Shown here one piece after another: positions 35,947 through 44,625 of a stretch of 64,000 bases of DNA. Position 1 is the first letter of the stretch. Each line of letters starts with the position of its first letter. Made by a program: the position numbers and the translations under genes. This stretch comes from Chryseobacterium cucumeris (GTDB lineage: Bacteria; Bacteroidota; Bacteroidia; Flavobacteriales; Weeksellaceae). Location of the stretch: positions 3,410,001 through 3,474,000 of the forward strand of contig NZ_CP068760.1 in NCBI RefSeq assembly GCF_016775705.1. Reading direction: 5' to 3'. The notes beneath the pieces were generated by a model, which saw only the letters and a program-made list of their open reading frames with translations, was not told the origin of the DNA and ran no database searches.

Positions 35947-36050
35947 TGAACAAAAAACTTAAAAATTGGAATACCTGGTATCTGTTATTAACAGCTGCAT
36001 TAATCTTGCAGATTGCATTTTATTATTGGTTTACTAAATTCTGGGCATGA
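35946..36050 (+). CDS. 34-aa single-helix membrane protein, coupled on both sides
   Basis: A gene too short for standard ORF calling. MNKKLKNWNTWYLLLTAALI continues LQIAFYYWFTKFWA: a basic/Asn N-terminus, one transmembrane helix and an aromatic C-terminal cap. Its start overlaps the PIG-L stop (TAATG at 35944-35948), and its stop overlaps the symporter start (ATGA at 36047-36050), so translation is coupled in both directions. Probably a small auxiliary subunit of the symporter, by position (inference). Confidence 0.8.
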   Translation: MNKKLKNWNTWYLLLTAALILQIAFYYWFTKFWA

Positions 36051-37738
36051 GTACTATAGATTGGACCGTTCTCGTTATTACACTTGTTGCAGTGGTGGTT
36101 TACGGCGTATTCATCGGCCGTGGCCAGAAAAGCAACGAATCCTACCTGAAAGCAGATAATAAAATGCCCTGGTATATTGTGCTGATCGGTATTATGGCTA
36201 CCCAGGCGAGTGCTATTACATTTCTTTCAGCTCCGGGACAGGCGTATACAGACGGAATGCGCTTTGTGCAGTATTATTTTGGTTTGCCTTTGGCGATGAT
36301 TGTGATCTGTATTACTTTCATCCCGATATTTCAGCGCTTAAATGTTTACACCGCCTACGAATATTTAGAAAACCGTTTTGATAAAAAAACAAGGGTACTC
36401 ACTTCATTGCTTTTTCTTTTTTCGAGGGGTTTGTCAACGGGGATCAGCATTTATGCTCCGAGTATCATCTTATCAAGTGTTTTAAACTGGAATATTTATG
36501 TAACCAATGTGTTAACAGGTGGTATTCTGTTGATTTATACCTATGTTGGCGGGGCAAAAGCTATTGCTCATACCCAGAAATTACAGTTTCTTATTATTCT
36601 GGGAACCATGGCTTTTGCAGGGTATCTCCTTATTCAGAATATGCCGGATGGAATTGGTTTTAGTGATGCGCTGTATCTGGCGGGAAAATCCGGGAAACTC
36701 AATGTCATCACCACCGAATTCGACTGGAAAGATAAATACAATATCTGGAGTGGCTTGATTGGCGGTTTTTTTCTGGCGCTTTCTTACTTCGGTACGGACC
36801 AGAGCCAGGTCGGTAGATATATCACTGCGAAAGATAATACCAATGCAAAAATGGGCTTGCTGTTGAACGGACTGGTTAAAATTCCCATGCAGTTTGCTAT
36901 TCTCCTGATTGGTGCTTTGCTTTTCGCATTCTTTTCTCTGAAACCGGCTCCGATTTATTTTAACGAACGCTCCTATGAGTATTTAAAGGAAAAACAACCT
37001 GAGCAGGCTGCAGTTTTTGAAAAAGAGCATCAGGATTTACAAATAAAATTTAATGCAGAATCGAAAGAAATTTTAAAGCTTAAAGAACAAAATTCTCCTC
37101 AGCTTGCCAAAACGATTCAGGATTTTAAAGATACGCAATCGCAAGTAAAAGCATTGCATGGAAGGGTAGAGGAAGCTATTAATAATTCAAACTATAATGC
37201 AGAGAAAACGGACACGAATTATATTTTCCTGTATTTCGTGAAAAATACACTGCCTGCAGGAATGATCGGGCTGCTTTTTGCCGTCATTTTTCTGGCCAGC
37301 TGGGGTTCCATTTCGGCAGCACTGAATTCCCTTGCCGCCTGCTCATTAAAAGATATTCATTTACTATACAGCAAAGAAATTCCTGATGATAAAACCGAAT
37401 TGAAATACAGCCGCCTGCATACTTTAGCCTGGGGTATTTTTTCAATCGGTGTAGCTATGTTTGCCACTCAGATGGGTTCACTTATTGAAGCGGTTAACGT
37501 ATTAGGCTCTCTTTTCTACGGACCTATATTGGGGATTTTCCTTGTTGCATTTTACTATAAAAAGATCAACGGTCCGAATGTATTTATTGCTGCCATTTTA
37601 TCGGAAATTACGGTTATTGCCGTGTATCAGTTCGATATCGTTTCTTTCCTCTGGCTTAATGTAATCGGGGCAGTAGCAGTCATTATATTTTCTGCAATCG
37701 GTTTGCTGTTTTATAAGCAGAAAACAGTAAATTCGTAA
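36047..37738 (+). CDS. Sodium:solute symporter (SSS family) with soluble insert
   Basis: 563 aa, about 13 transmembrane helices, inner membrane. Family segments: ESYLKADNKMPWYIVLIGIM, ATQASAITFLSAPGQAYTDG, YTAYEYLENRFD and the sodium-site region ALSYFGTDQSQVGRYITA. Between helices, residues about 300-390 form a charged, helical, coiled-coil-like insert (EKEHQDLQIKFNAESKEILK) absent from most members of the family. Co-operonic with PIG-L and the 34-aa gene; the transported solute may be the deacetylase product, a sugar or sialic acid-like compound (inference). Confidence 0.92.
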   Translation: MSTIDWTVLVITLVAVVVYGVFIGRGQKSNESYLKADNKMPWYIVLIGIMATQASAITFLSAPGQAYTDGMRFVQYYFGLPLAMIVICITFIPIFQRLNVYTAYEYLENRFDKKTRVLTSLLFLFSRGLSTGISIYAPSIILSSVLNWNIYVTNVLTGGILLIYTYVGGAKAIAHTQKLQFLIILGTMAFAGYLLIQNMPDGIGFSDALYLAGKSGKLNVITTEFDWKDKYNIWSGLIGGFFLALSYFGTDQSQVGRYITAKDNTNAKMGLLLNGLVKIPMQFAILLIGALLFAFFSLKPAPIYFNERSYEYLKEKQPEQAAVFEKEHQDLQIKFNAESKEILKLKEQNSPQLAKTIQDFKDTQSQVKALHGRVEEAINNSNYNAEKTDTNYIFLYFVKNTLPAGMIGLLFAVIFLASWGSISAALNSLAACSLKDIHLLYSKEIPDDKTELKYSRLHTLAWGIFSIGVAMFATQMGSLIEAVNVLGSLFYGPILGIFLVAFYYKKINGPNVFIAAILSEITVIAVYQFDIVSFLWLNVIGAVAVIIFSAIGLLFYKQKTVNS

Positions 37739-37773
37739 ACGAACAATATTAAAAACAAACAAATAAAAATATT

Positions 37774-38292
37774 ATGAAAACGATTCTTAAATCTGCAACT
37801 GTACTTGTTGCTACGATGACGATCTCAATGAATGCCTTTGCACAGGAGGCTAAAAAACCTGCCAGCCCTCCTGCTACGGCTACAGGAAAAATTAAAGATG
37901 CCAACATTACAATAAACTATAGCAGCCCTTCTGTGAAAGGACGTACAATCTGGGGCGGTCTGGAAGCTTATGATAAAGTTTGGCGGGCGGGAGCCAATGA
38001 AGCCACTACTTTTGAAACGGATAAAGATATTACCGTTCAGGGTAAAAAACTGCCTGCAGGTAAATACAGCTTTTTCTTAATCCCTAAACAAAGCGGAACC
38101 TGGACAGCCATTTTTAACAAAGAACCAAAACAATGGGGTGCTTATAAATACGAACAAGCTAAAGATGCTTTACGTGTTGATGTAAAAACAAAAGCTTTGC
38201 CAGCAACACAGGAAACTTTAGTTTATAAAATAAACAGTAATGGATTTACAATGGATTGGGACAAAATCTCAGTTCCTGTAGAGATAAAATAA
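37774..38292 (+). CDS. DUF2911 periplasmic protein
   Basis: 172 aa with a signal peptide ([24 protein letters not shown]). DUF2911 blocks are [50 protein letters not shown] and [15 protein letters not shown]. Function unknown in the family. It starts 35 bp after the symporter and is probably in the same operon, ended by a clear terminator. Confidence 0.9.
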   Translation: MKTILKSATVLVATMTISMNAFAQEAKKPASPPATATGKIKDANITINYSSPSVKGRTIWGGLEAYDKVWRAGANEATTFETDKDITVQGKKLPAGKYSFFLIPKQSGTWTAIFNKEPKQWGAYKYEQAKDALRVDVKTKALPATQETLVYKINSNGFTMDWDKISVPVEIK

Positions 38293-38308
38293 TTTGAATT
38301 ACAAATTA

Positions 38309-38336
38309 AAATCCCGGTTTATCCGGGATTTTTTGT
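38309..38336 (+). terminator. Terminator of the PIG-L/symporter operon
   Basis: AAATCCCGG (38309-38317) pairs with CCGGGATTT (38323-38331), 5-nt loop, then T-run. Confidence 0.88.
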
Positions 38337-38423
38337 TTACAATTTTGATATTGTATAAGGCTGCTGTTGCAGTTCTAATCATTTCCTGTTTAAGTTTTAA
38401 AATGCAGAACAGTCTCAATTACA

Positions 38424-39107
38424 TTATAATACAGCCTCTGACCATTCCTCAGCCATCTTTTCAACATAATCTACAAAATTGTCAACATCTTGTATTGTGT
38501 AAAAAGTGTATTCAGGCTGATCTTCAAGGGGATCAACATTCTCAAACCAATGATCATGTGCAAATAAAAGTACCTTCCCTGAATTCTTTTCATACATTGT
38601 CATATTGCCATTAGCTTCCAGGGCAAAGCAAATGAAGTCATTATATTGTATCGGTTGTTTGTGTTCTTCTTCACAAAGATTTTCATAATATTCTTCCCAT
38701 TCGCCGATTCCCGTTATGCAGGCAGATTTTAAGAATAAATAGTCCTGATTATTAGTCAGGGCCGGTTCGGGCTGATGATAAGATTCTGAAATCCCGCCTA
38801 TCTCTTTAAGTAATAATTCATGTTCTTTTGTTAACACAATGTTATCCGTATCTTCTAACTCAATTTTGGTTAACCAGCCACAGCTTTTATTGTACTTATT
38901 GGTCCATGAGAACAATCGGTAGGGATTATTGTTTACACTAAATTCCAGCTTTCTGGCCCTTTGAATAAGTTGAGATAATTTAGGGAATGTTGATGTAAAA
39001 TTATCGGAAAGATTCAGAACTGATTCTGTATCATACAATGTAACAAGATCATTTGGCCTGATAAACCAATTGATGTCTTTTTTAAATGTTTCAAAGTCTA
39101 AATTCAT
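38424..39107 (-). CDS. SUKH (SMI1/KNR4)-like protein, tentative
   Basis: 227 aa, acidic, no signal peptide. The middle reads LTKEHELLLKEIGGI, then NDFICFALEANGNMTMYEKN and GKVLLFAHDHWFENV, a pattern resembling SMI1/KNR4 or SUKH proteins, which often act as immunity proteins. No toxin gene is adjacent. The Asp/Glu-rich C-terminus (DVDNFVDYVEKMAEEWSEAV) is helical. The family call is weak; otherwise a hypothetical cytoplasmic protein. Confidence 0.55.
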   Translation of the reverse strand: MNLDFETFKKDINWFIRPNDLVTLYDTESVLNLSDNFTSTFPKLSQLIQRARKLEFSVNNNPYRLFSWTNKYNKSCGWLTKIELEDTDNIVLTKEHELLLKEIGGISESYHQPEPALTNNQDYLFLKSACITGIGEWEEYYENLCEEEHKQPIQYNDFICFALEANGNMTMYEKNSGKVLLFAHDHWFENVDPLEDQPEYTFYTIQDVDNFVDYVEKMAEEWSEAVL

Positions 39108-39323
39108 TTGATTTTGATTGAATAAACAATAAATATAGGGAAGAAAATAATAATTGAGTTACCTACATCGAAATTAGAGTATATCAACTGTAAACGAAAC
39201 GGTCAAAAGTAGATTTTAATGAAAGCTGTGCTTACGTTTCAAAGGGACTCTAGTAATCATCTGTAAATCATTGAAATATAGAACTTTATAGCATAATCCA
39301 GTACATTTAGGCTTATTGAAATA

Positions 39324-39641
39324 TTAACCCGTTATTTTCAGAGATTGAATGAGTCCGTGAGACAATTGAAAATGATATTTTAAAACAATTGGGCTGCCCG
39401 GAAATGTTCCCGAAGCTTCCGCCGATAAGATGTTTTCACTTTCGTTATAATCTAATGGTTTCATACTGGCTTTGTAATCTTTGTTGGCTTTGTCAATCCA
39501 GCTTTCAATTTCTGCTTTTCCGTTATGGGTTTTGCCTTCATCAAATACCTCCGCATTTTCAGCAAAACAATTTGCATAGGCTGCACTGTTAAATTCGTTT
39601 TGGGCTTTCACCAATTCTGAAATAATGTTTGGTAAATTCAT
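39324..39641 (-). CDS. SnoaL/NTF2-like protein
   Basis: 105 aa, a single cone-shaped NTF2-like domain: FNSAAYANCFAENAEVFDEG, HNGKAEIESWIDKANKDY, SGTFPGSPIVLKYHFQL. Such small domains bind or isomerise hydrophobic ligands or are pure scaffold. It follows the SDR gene by 20 bp on the same strand, so the two are co-transcribed and the pair probably acts on one substrate (inference). Confidence 0.88.
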   Translation of the reverse strand: MNLPNIISELVKAQNEFNSAAYANCFAENAEVFDEGKTHNGKAEIESWIDKANKDYKASMKPLDYNESENILSAEASGTFPGSPIVLKYHFQLSHGLIQSLKITG

Positions 39642-39661
39642 TGTATGGTATTTTAAGATGA

Positions 39662-40456
39662 TTAAATGGTTGGCACTGTACCGCCATCGATTATAAATTC
39701 AGTTCCGGTTAAATAACTGGCTCTTGGTGAAACAAGAAAACCAACTAATTCAGCTACTTCTTTCGGTTCGGCAGGTCTTCCGAAAGGTATTCCGCCCAAT
39801 GCATCCATAACGCTGTTTTGCGCTTCTTCTATAGTACTGTTTGCGTTTCTCGCAATTTCACCCAGCCAGGCTTCCGAAGCTGTTGTATTGATCCACCCTG
39901 GTGAAACAGCCAGTACCCGAACACCTTTTGGGGTAACTTCGTTCGATAAACTTTTACTATAGTTTCTCAGTCCTGCTTTTGAAGCTGCATAAGGTAAGGT
40001 TGAATCATAAAGGGGTAATTTACCCTGGATGGAAGCGATGTGAATAATTACACCATTTTTTCGCTCTATCATTTGTGGTAAAAACCCTCTGTCCAGTCGA
40101 ACCGGAGCAAGCAAATTAGCTTGTAAGGTTGATTCCCAATCTTCATCGGTTAATGCTGCAAATCCACCAGCGGGTGTTGATGAAGAACCCAAGTTGTTCA
40201 CAAGAATGTCCAGTCTCCCATAAGCCGACAGCACTTCGCTGATGACTTTTTGTGTTCCTTCTGCTTTACTCAAATCGGCAGGAATGAAATGCAGGTTGCT
40301 GTTTTCTTTTTCAGGCGCGTTTCTCGCAGTTATTATAACCATTGCACCAGCTTGCAGCAGTCTTTCTGCTATTGCTTTACCGGTTCCTTTTGTTCCGCCT
40401 GTTACTAGGGCAATTTTACCTTGAAGTTCGTTGTTGTAATTAAATACATTTTCCAT
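39662..40456 (-). CDS. Short-chain dehydrogenase/reductase
   Basis: 264 aa from MENVFNYNNELQGKIALVTG; the frame runs on to 40561 but crosses the likely operator, so 40456 is preferred. Cofactor loop TGGTKGTGKAIAERL, NNLG, catalytic Ser in IHIASIQG, YAASK (Tyr-x3-Lys) and C-terminal YLTGTEFIIDGGTVP. NAD(P)-dependent, cytosolic; substrate unknown. It is divergent from an HxlR regulator and co-operonic with a SnoaL-like gene, a layout typical of a redox- or electrophile-responsive detoxification pair. Confidence 0.92.
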   Translation of the reverse strand: MENVFNYNNELQGKIALVTGGTKGTGKAIAERLLQAGAMVIITARNAPEKENSNLHFIPADLSKAEGTQKVISEVLSAYGRLDILVNNLGSSSTPAGGFAALTDEDWESTLQANLLAPVRLDRGFLPQMIERKNGVIIHIASIQGKLPLYDSTLPYAASKAGLRNYSKSLSNEVTPKGVRVLAVSPGWINTTASEAWLGEIARNANSTIEEAQNSVMDALGGIPFGRPAEPKEVAELVGFLVSPRASYLTGTEFIIDGGTVPTI

Positions 40457-40467
40457 TGTTAAATTCT

Positions 40468-40492
40468 TTGATACAAATTTCCGAAGTATCAA
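40468..40492. promoter_or_regulatory. Inverted repeat between SDR and HxlR genes, likely operator
   Basis: TTGATAC (40468-40474) and GTATCAA (40486-40492) with an 11-bp spacer, 12 bp upstream of the SDR start. An HxlR-type dimer commonly binds such spaced repeats in the divergent promoter. Function inferred. Confidence 0.55.
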
Positions 40493-40579
40493 TTTTTCAG
40501 GCAATAACGGAAAATTGAATTGCATAGGGATAATTTTTTCCCCTATTGTGCAATTTGGCACATTGGATTAAATTTGTGT

Positions 40580-40945
40580 ATGCATGAAAGAAAAATACCC
40601 TTGAATTTAAACTGCGGTCTTGACCTTATCGGTGAAGTCCTTTACGGTAAATGGAAAATCCGTCTGCTGTGGTTTATCAATGAGGGTCATCTGCGCCCAA
40701 GTGAATTACAGCGTAAAATTCCGGATGCTTCGAGACGCGTTTTAAATATCCAGTTAAAAGAACTTGAAGAGCACGAACTTGTTACAAAGAAAATTTATGC
40801 TCAGGTTCCACCAAAAGTTGAATATTCTCTCACAGATTTTGGAAAGACATTGATTCCGATAATTTCTGCACTGGGATATTGGGGTGATGAAAATGAAGAG
40901 AGGCTGAGAAGAGTGATTTTGAACAGGATGGGTGAGAAGGGTTGA
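40580..40945 (+). CDS. HxlR-family transcriptional regulator
   Basis: 121 aa from MHERKIPLNLNC. Winged helix: LDLIGEVLYGKWKIRLLWFI, HLRPSELQRKIPDASRRVLN and LEEHELVTKKIYAQVPPKVE, with YSLTDFGKTLIPII. One Cys (in LNCGLDL) is placed as in redox- or electrophile-sensing HxlR members such as YodB, but this is only suggestive. Divergent from the SDR gene. A TAAATTTG box (40569-40576) ends only 3 bp before the ATG, so if used the mRNA would be nearly leaderless. Confidence 0.9.
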   Translation: MHERKIPLNLNCGLDLIGEVLYGKWKIRLLWFINEGHLRPSELQRKIPDASRRVLNIQLKELEEHELVTKKIYAQVPPKVEYSLTDFGKTLIPIISALGYWGDENEERLRRVILNRMGEKG

Positions 40946-41799
40946 AATGAAGATTTAAAAATTTTTGTTACTACTTCTATCAATTTATAAATAAAATGCG
41001 GTTAATTGTTCTTTTAATTACACGAATTAATTTCATCAATTATTATTTAGCCCCTTCAAAATATTTATACAATCATGATTAAATATACTAAAAGTTTTAA
41101 ACGAATAGTCTGAAATAAAAATGGCTCAATTTGGATTAAGTTGAAGCTGTTTTAATCTTTATGACCCCAACAGGATTATCTTTGAACACTTATAAGGTGA
41201 TTGAGTTCGTTTAAACCAAATTAAGTAAGAACTGAAAAGTTCATTTTTATAACGTCGTTTTCCTTAAAATAAAACTTCTGCAATTTAATTATAAGAACCT
41301 AAAACTGGCAAACTAAGTACGGCTAGTCTTCAGGTGGTTTTTGTAAATCTTATATAGAACTTGAATAAATATCCAAAGAGTATTATTTAACGAATTCAAG
41401 GTATGTATCGAACAGATAAGAGTCGGATTATTTAATTATCAGTCCATTGCTTTAGTACAATTGCATTAGTTATTTCAAATAAATTGTCTCAATTTTAGAT
41501 GTATTTAGTTGTTTTTTTTATAATAAAGAGCTGATAATTTGATGATTGTGTTAATTTTTGCGCTTGCTTTGTTTTGTGTAATTATCTATTATGTTGTTGT
41601 TTTTTTTAAATATTATTTATTATTTTTTATCATTTAACATTTATTTAATTGTATTTTTGGATTATTTTATTATTTTTGAATGTGTGAGTTTTTTGTTGAC
41701 TTTTTTAAAATTTTGATTATTTTCTAATATATGTAGCAGGGTTGTTAGATTCTGTTAATGATGAAGCTGGTTAAAGTTTTATATTCATTATTTTTAATT
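40946..41799. other. Long AT-rich intergenic region, no gene seen
   Basis: 854 bp before the repeat element at 41800. T/A-rich with many stops in all frames, notably the T-rich stretch 41510-41740. I see no tRNA, recognisable small RNA or gene remnant. It is the left border of the plastic surface-protein region. Confidence 0.4.
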
Positions 41800-41980
41800 A
41801 CAAAAGACACAAAGGTTTTAAATACTTACGTTTTAAGAGTCAGATTTTATGTATAATAAGTACACTTAAATTTTGTGAAAATCTTTGGTTTTCATTTTAT
41901 GTGCACTTTTATGCATTTTTATTTTAAGCTTACTTAAGTGAACTCAAGTGTTTTAAAATGAAACCTTTTGTGGTTTTGTA
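41800..41980. repeat. Dispersed inverted-repeat element, copy 2
   Basis: 181 bp. Left arm ACAAAAGACACAAAGGTTTT at 41800; right arm, read on the opposite strand from 41980, ACAAAACCACAAAAGGTTTC. The centre carries the 25-bp block 41871-41895, identical to 11597-11621, followed in both copies by a TTATGT..TTTT stretch and a near-identical AAGTG..CAAGTGTTTTAAA stretch. Non-coding. Confidence 0.7.
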
Positions 41981-42146
41981 AAGGTTATTTTAGAAAACAA
42001 GTGTTTTATCTTCAATGAATTTGGATTGAAACTCTTCTAATTGCCCAGTTAAATGTAATGATACTTCCTAAGCTACTATAAAAGGAACTATAGCAGTAAG
42101 GACTTTATACAAATCAGAAGCTGACCAACTGTAGTAAATTATAATT

Positions 42147-42308
42147 ATGTCTATGCAAAAGATAACTTTATTTTTTTTATCCCTTATCAAAATTATTTTC
42201 GCACAGGAAGGGATAGGTGTAATTAATAATAATTTATATGTTTCAATGGATGTAGGGGCAAAAAGTATTTCTTTTCAGGAAAATAAGAAGGGTATATTAT
42301 TCCTGGCA
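42147..42308 (+). pseudogene. N-terminal remnant of a surface-protein gene fused to the regulator frame
   Basis: About 54 codons in frame with the downstream regulator: MQKITLFFLSLIKIIFAQEG, IGVINNNLYVSMDVG, ENKKGILF. They align with the start of the 45363 gene (MKKITLFFLMLAVECLSAQN, IGINTSAPQALLDI, ENSAGMLF). The first 27 bp after ATG are nearly identical at DNA level to those at 45363. The rest of that surface gene is missing; the regulator's own signal sequence begins directly after. Confidence 0.7.
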
Positions 42309-43772
42309 GTGAAGAGGATATTATTAATCTTTTTTTTGTTTTTGTCCGGTATATTCTATACTCAGAAATGGTCTCCTGAACAAATAGACCGTTTACAAAA
42401 CAAAATAGGAAGCCAATACATTCAGAAAGGCAGAATTCATGATGGGATTGAACAAACTAAAAAGTCAATAGAATTGTCAGAGGAAATAAATTATACAAAA
42501 GGCAAGGCAAGAGGATATATTCATATGGTAAATTTTCTTCATTCCTTGGGAAAGTACAATGAAGAACAGCTATACCTGCAAAAGGCGGAAGCTTTGTATA
42601 ATACATTTGAAGACGATCCTGCATTACTCTCAGCATTTTTTGCTGCTTACGGAAAAAACTACCAGGAATTAGGATTAATAGCAAAATCCAACGAAAGCTT
42701 TGATAAAGCACTTCAAGAAGCTGTGAAAATAAAAGATAAACAGCGAAAGAGAAAACGTCTTCATTATATTTATGGGTGTAAAGCTATAAACTTCGGACTG
42801 ATTGAATATAATGATTCCATGTACTATTATATACACAAAGCTTATAAAATTTTACCAAGAGTAGTGGAAGCAACTAATCTTACAAGCTATTTTCTCGAAA
42901 ATAAGAAAAATCCTGATTCTGCAAAATTTTATCTTGACGAGGCTGAAGGTTTACTTAAAAACTCTACGGAGACATTTGACTTTTTGGTATTTAATTATAT
43001 GTCCGGACAGTATTATGAAAGTATAAAAAACTACAATAAGGCTTTGGAGTTCTACGAAAAATCTCTCGCTTTATCAATTAAGATGAACAGACCCAAAAAC
43101 ATGATGAAGAATTACAAAGAAATAGCTGAAATATATAATCTTCAGAATAATCTTTATAAAGCCAATGAATATCTGAAAAAATATACAAAAATTAGGGATA
43201 GCTTTGAGAAAGGTAATTTGATTGCTTTACAGACCTCTGGAAAAAAAATCATAGATGATGAAAAGAAACAGATCCAAGATTCGAATAAGAAATGGTATTA
43301 CATAATTACAGGATTATTTTCAGGGATAACTATTCTAATAGTTTTACGATGCTTTGGATATTACAACAAAATACAGAAAAAGGATCTGTTGTTGAAAGAG
43401 AGTACAACAACTATTTGGCAAAAAGATTTACAGGTGAAAGTATTAGAGCAAAAAGTAAATGAAACTTTTGATGAAATAATACAATTGGCAAAAGAAAACC
43501 ATCCCGAATTCTGGGGACGTTTTCAAGAAGTATATCCTGATTTTCGTAGTAAAATTCTCAGTATTAATCCTACTTTAAAAGTTTCCGAACTCGTCTTATC
43601 GGCTTATATTTATTTAGGGTTTAATACAAAAGATATTGCTAATTATACCTTTAAGGCTGTCCAGACGATAAAAAATAATAAATATAATCTAAGAAAAAGA
43701 TTAAATATCCCTGCACAGGAAGATATAGTAGTTTGGATAAGAAATAAGACGGATAAAGAAATTAATATTTAG
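42309..43772 (+). CDS. TPR membrane regulator with LuxR-like C-terminal HTH
   Basis: 487 aa if translation starts at GTG 42309, giving a signal peptide (VKRILLIFFLFLSGIFYTQK); the same frame is open from ATG 42147, which would add 54 residues derived from a surface gene. TPR helices fill about residues 20-310 (ALEFYEKSLALSIKMNRPKN). A transmembrane helix follows (WYYIITGLFSGITILIVL), then a coiled coil, and a LuxR-like DNA-binding domain ends the protein (LSAYIYLGFNTKDIANYTFK, AVQTIKNNKYNLRKRLNIP). This TPR-TM-HTH layout is common in flavobacteria; sensing in the periplasm and DNA binding in the cytosol is inferred. It may control the surface genes downstream. Confidence 0.82.
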   Translation: MKRILLIFFLFLSGIFYTQKWSPEQIDRLQNKIGSQYIQKGRIHDGIEQTKKSIELSEEINYTKGKARGYIHMVNFLHSLGKYNEEQLYLQKAEALYNTFEDDPALLSAFFAAYGKNYQELGLIAKSNESFDKALQEAVKIKDKQRKRKRLHYIYGCKAINFGLIEYNDSMYYYIHKAYKILPRVVEATNLTSYFLENKKNPDSAKFYLDEAEGLLKNSTETFDFLVFNYMSGQYYESIKNYNKALEFYEKSLALSIKMNRPKNMMKNYKEIAEIYNLQNNLYKANEYLKKYTKIRDSFEKGNLIALQTSGKKIIDDEKKQIQDSNKKWYYIITGLFSGITILIVLRCFGYYNKIQKKDLLLKESTTTIWQKDLQVKVLEQKVNETFDEIIQLAKENHPEFWGRFQEVYPDFRSKILSINPTLKVSELVLSAYIYLGFNTKDIANYTFKAVQTIKNNKYNLRKRLNIPAQEDIVVWIRNKTDKEINI

Positions 43773-44118
43773 AAAGGATTTCAAATACTTCTGAAAAGAG
43801 AATATGACTCTTGGGTTAAATAGTGTTTTCTGATAATATATTTTCTACGCTAATTTTATTAAGGTACTTTGTGGGTGCCTTATTTCTTTTGATTTAATCG
43901 ATGAATTGTTTTGCTTCGTCCCTTTAAAACTTGGAGCTTTAGATTCTTTCATATAAAAAAGCGCAAATGAAAAATAACGGATATTCTGGTCTTAGTAAAA
44001 CTTATGATTACAGCAAGATAAAAGTATAGAGATACAATATATAAAGATTATATCAGCGACTTTATATTGTATCGTAATGAATATTGTCTTGAAGTAGTAC
44101 TATTAAGCTGTCTATTGG
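43773..44118. other. Intergenic region before the regulator pseudogene
   Basis: 346 bp, AT-rich. There may be further decayed parts of the duplicate regulator, but I could not align any. An imperfect inverted stretch lies near 44028-44066 (GATACAATAT / ATATTGTATC). Confidence 0.35.
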
Positions 44119-44412
44119 CACGAGTTGGAACCAGATATTCAACTTGCAAAGAATAACAGTCCAGAATTTTGGGTGCTTTGTTAGGAACAGTTCCCTGACT
44201 TTCGGAAAAAGACCCTGGAACTACATGCCAATCTTAAAGTTTCTTAACTTATCTTCTGTGCATATATTTTTCAAGCCTTACAACGAAATATATAGCAAGC
44301 ATATATTTAGAGCAATACAGATCATCAGGAACAAAAAAATAATTTAAGAAAGAGGATTAAAGTTCCTGATGGGGATGATTCAACTCTATGGTTCGGGAAA
44401 ATTAGAATAAAA
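44119..44412 (+). pseudogene. Decayed C-terminus of a second TPR/LuxR-like regulator
   Basis: Reading across frames gives HELEPDIQLAKNNSPEFW, PDFRKKTLELHANLKVS, a frameshifted LIFCAYIF..., then IFRAIQIIRNKK and NLRKRIKVPDGDDSTLWFG. These align in order with the intact regulator (QLAKENHPEFWGRF, YPDFRSKILSINPTLKVSEL, NLRKRLNIP, VVWI). At least two in-frame stops (TAG near 44177, TAA near 44246) and two frameshifts are needed, so it is dead. It stands just before the surface-gene array, where the intact regulator's array would be expected. Confidence 0.8.
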
Positions 44413-44625
44413 GGTTTTGTGTTTGATTATCAGTGTTTTGTAATGTTAAGTACTTCGTTGGTACCTGGCTTTTTTTGCATATATAAAGTAATTTCATGTG
44501 ATTTGCATTAAGTAACACTGTAATTATTTGTACGGTTACGAATACAGCTTAAGATGAAAAATTATAATTATATCCTTCTTAGTAGGGTATAATTAAAGGT
44601 AAAACACAATTCTAAAAACATACAC

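Noticed and set aside
38294..38614. 106-codon frame after DUF2911
   Set aside because: It begins inside the terminator region and overlaps the 38424 gene on the other strand.
40569..40576. TAAATTTG as the HxlR promoter
   Set aside because: It ends 3 bp before the ATG, so it would give an almost leaderless mRNA; kept only as a remark.
44144..44347. 67-codon open frame as a gene
   Set aside because: It is one frame of the decayed regulator; its last part (IFRAIQIIRNKK) continues homology that begins in another frame.
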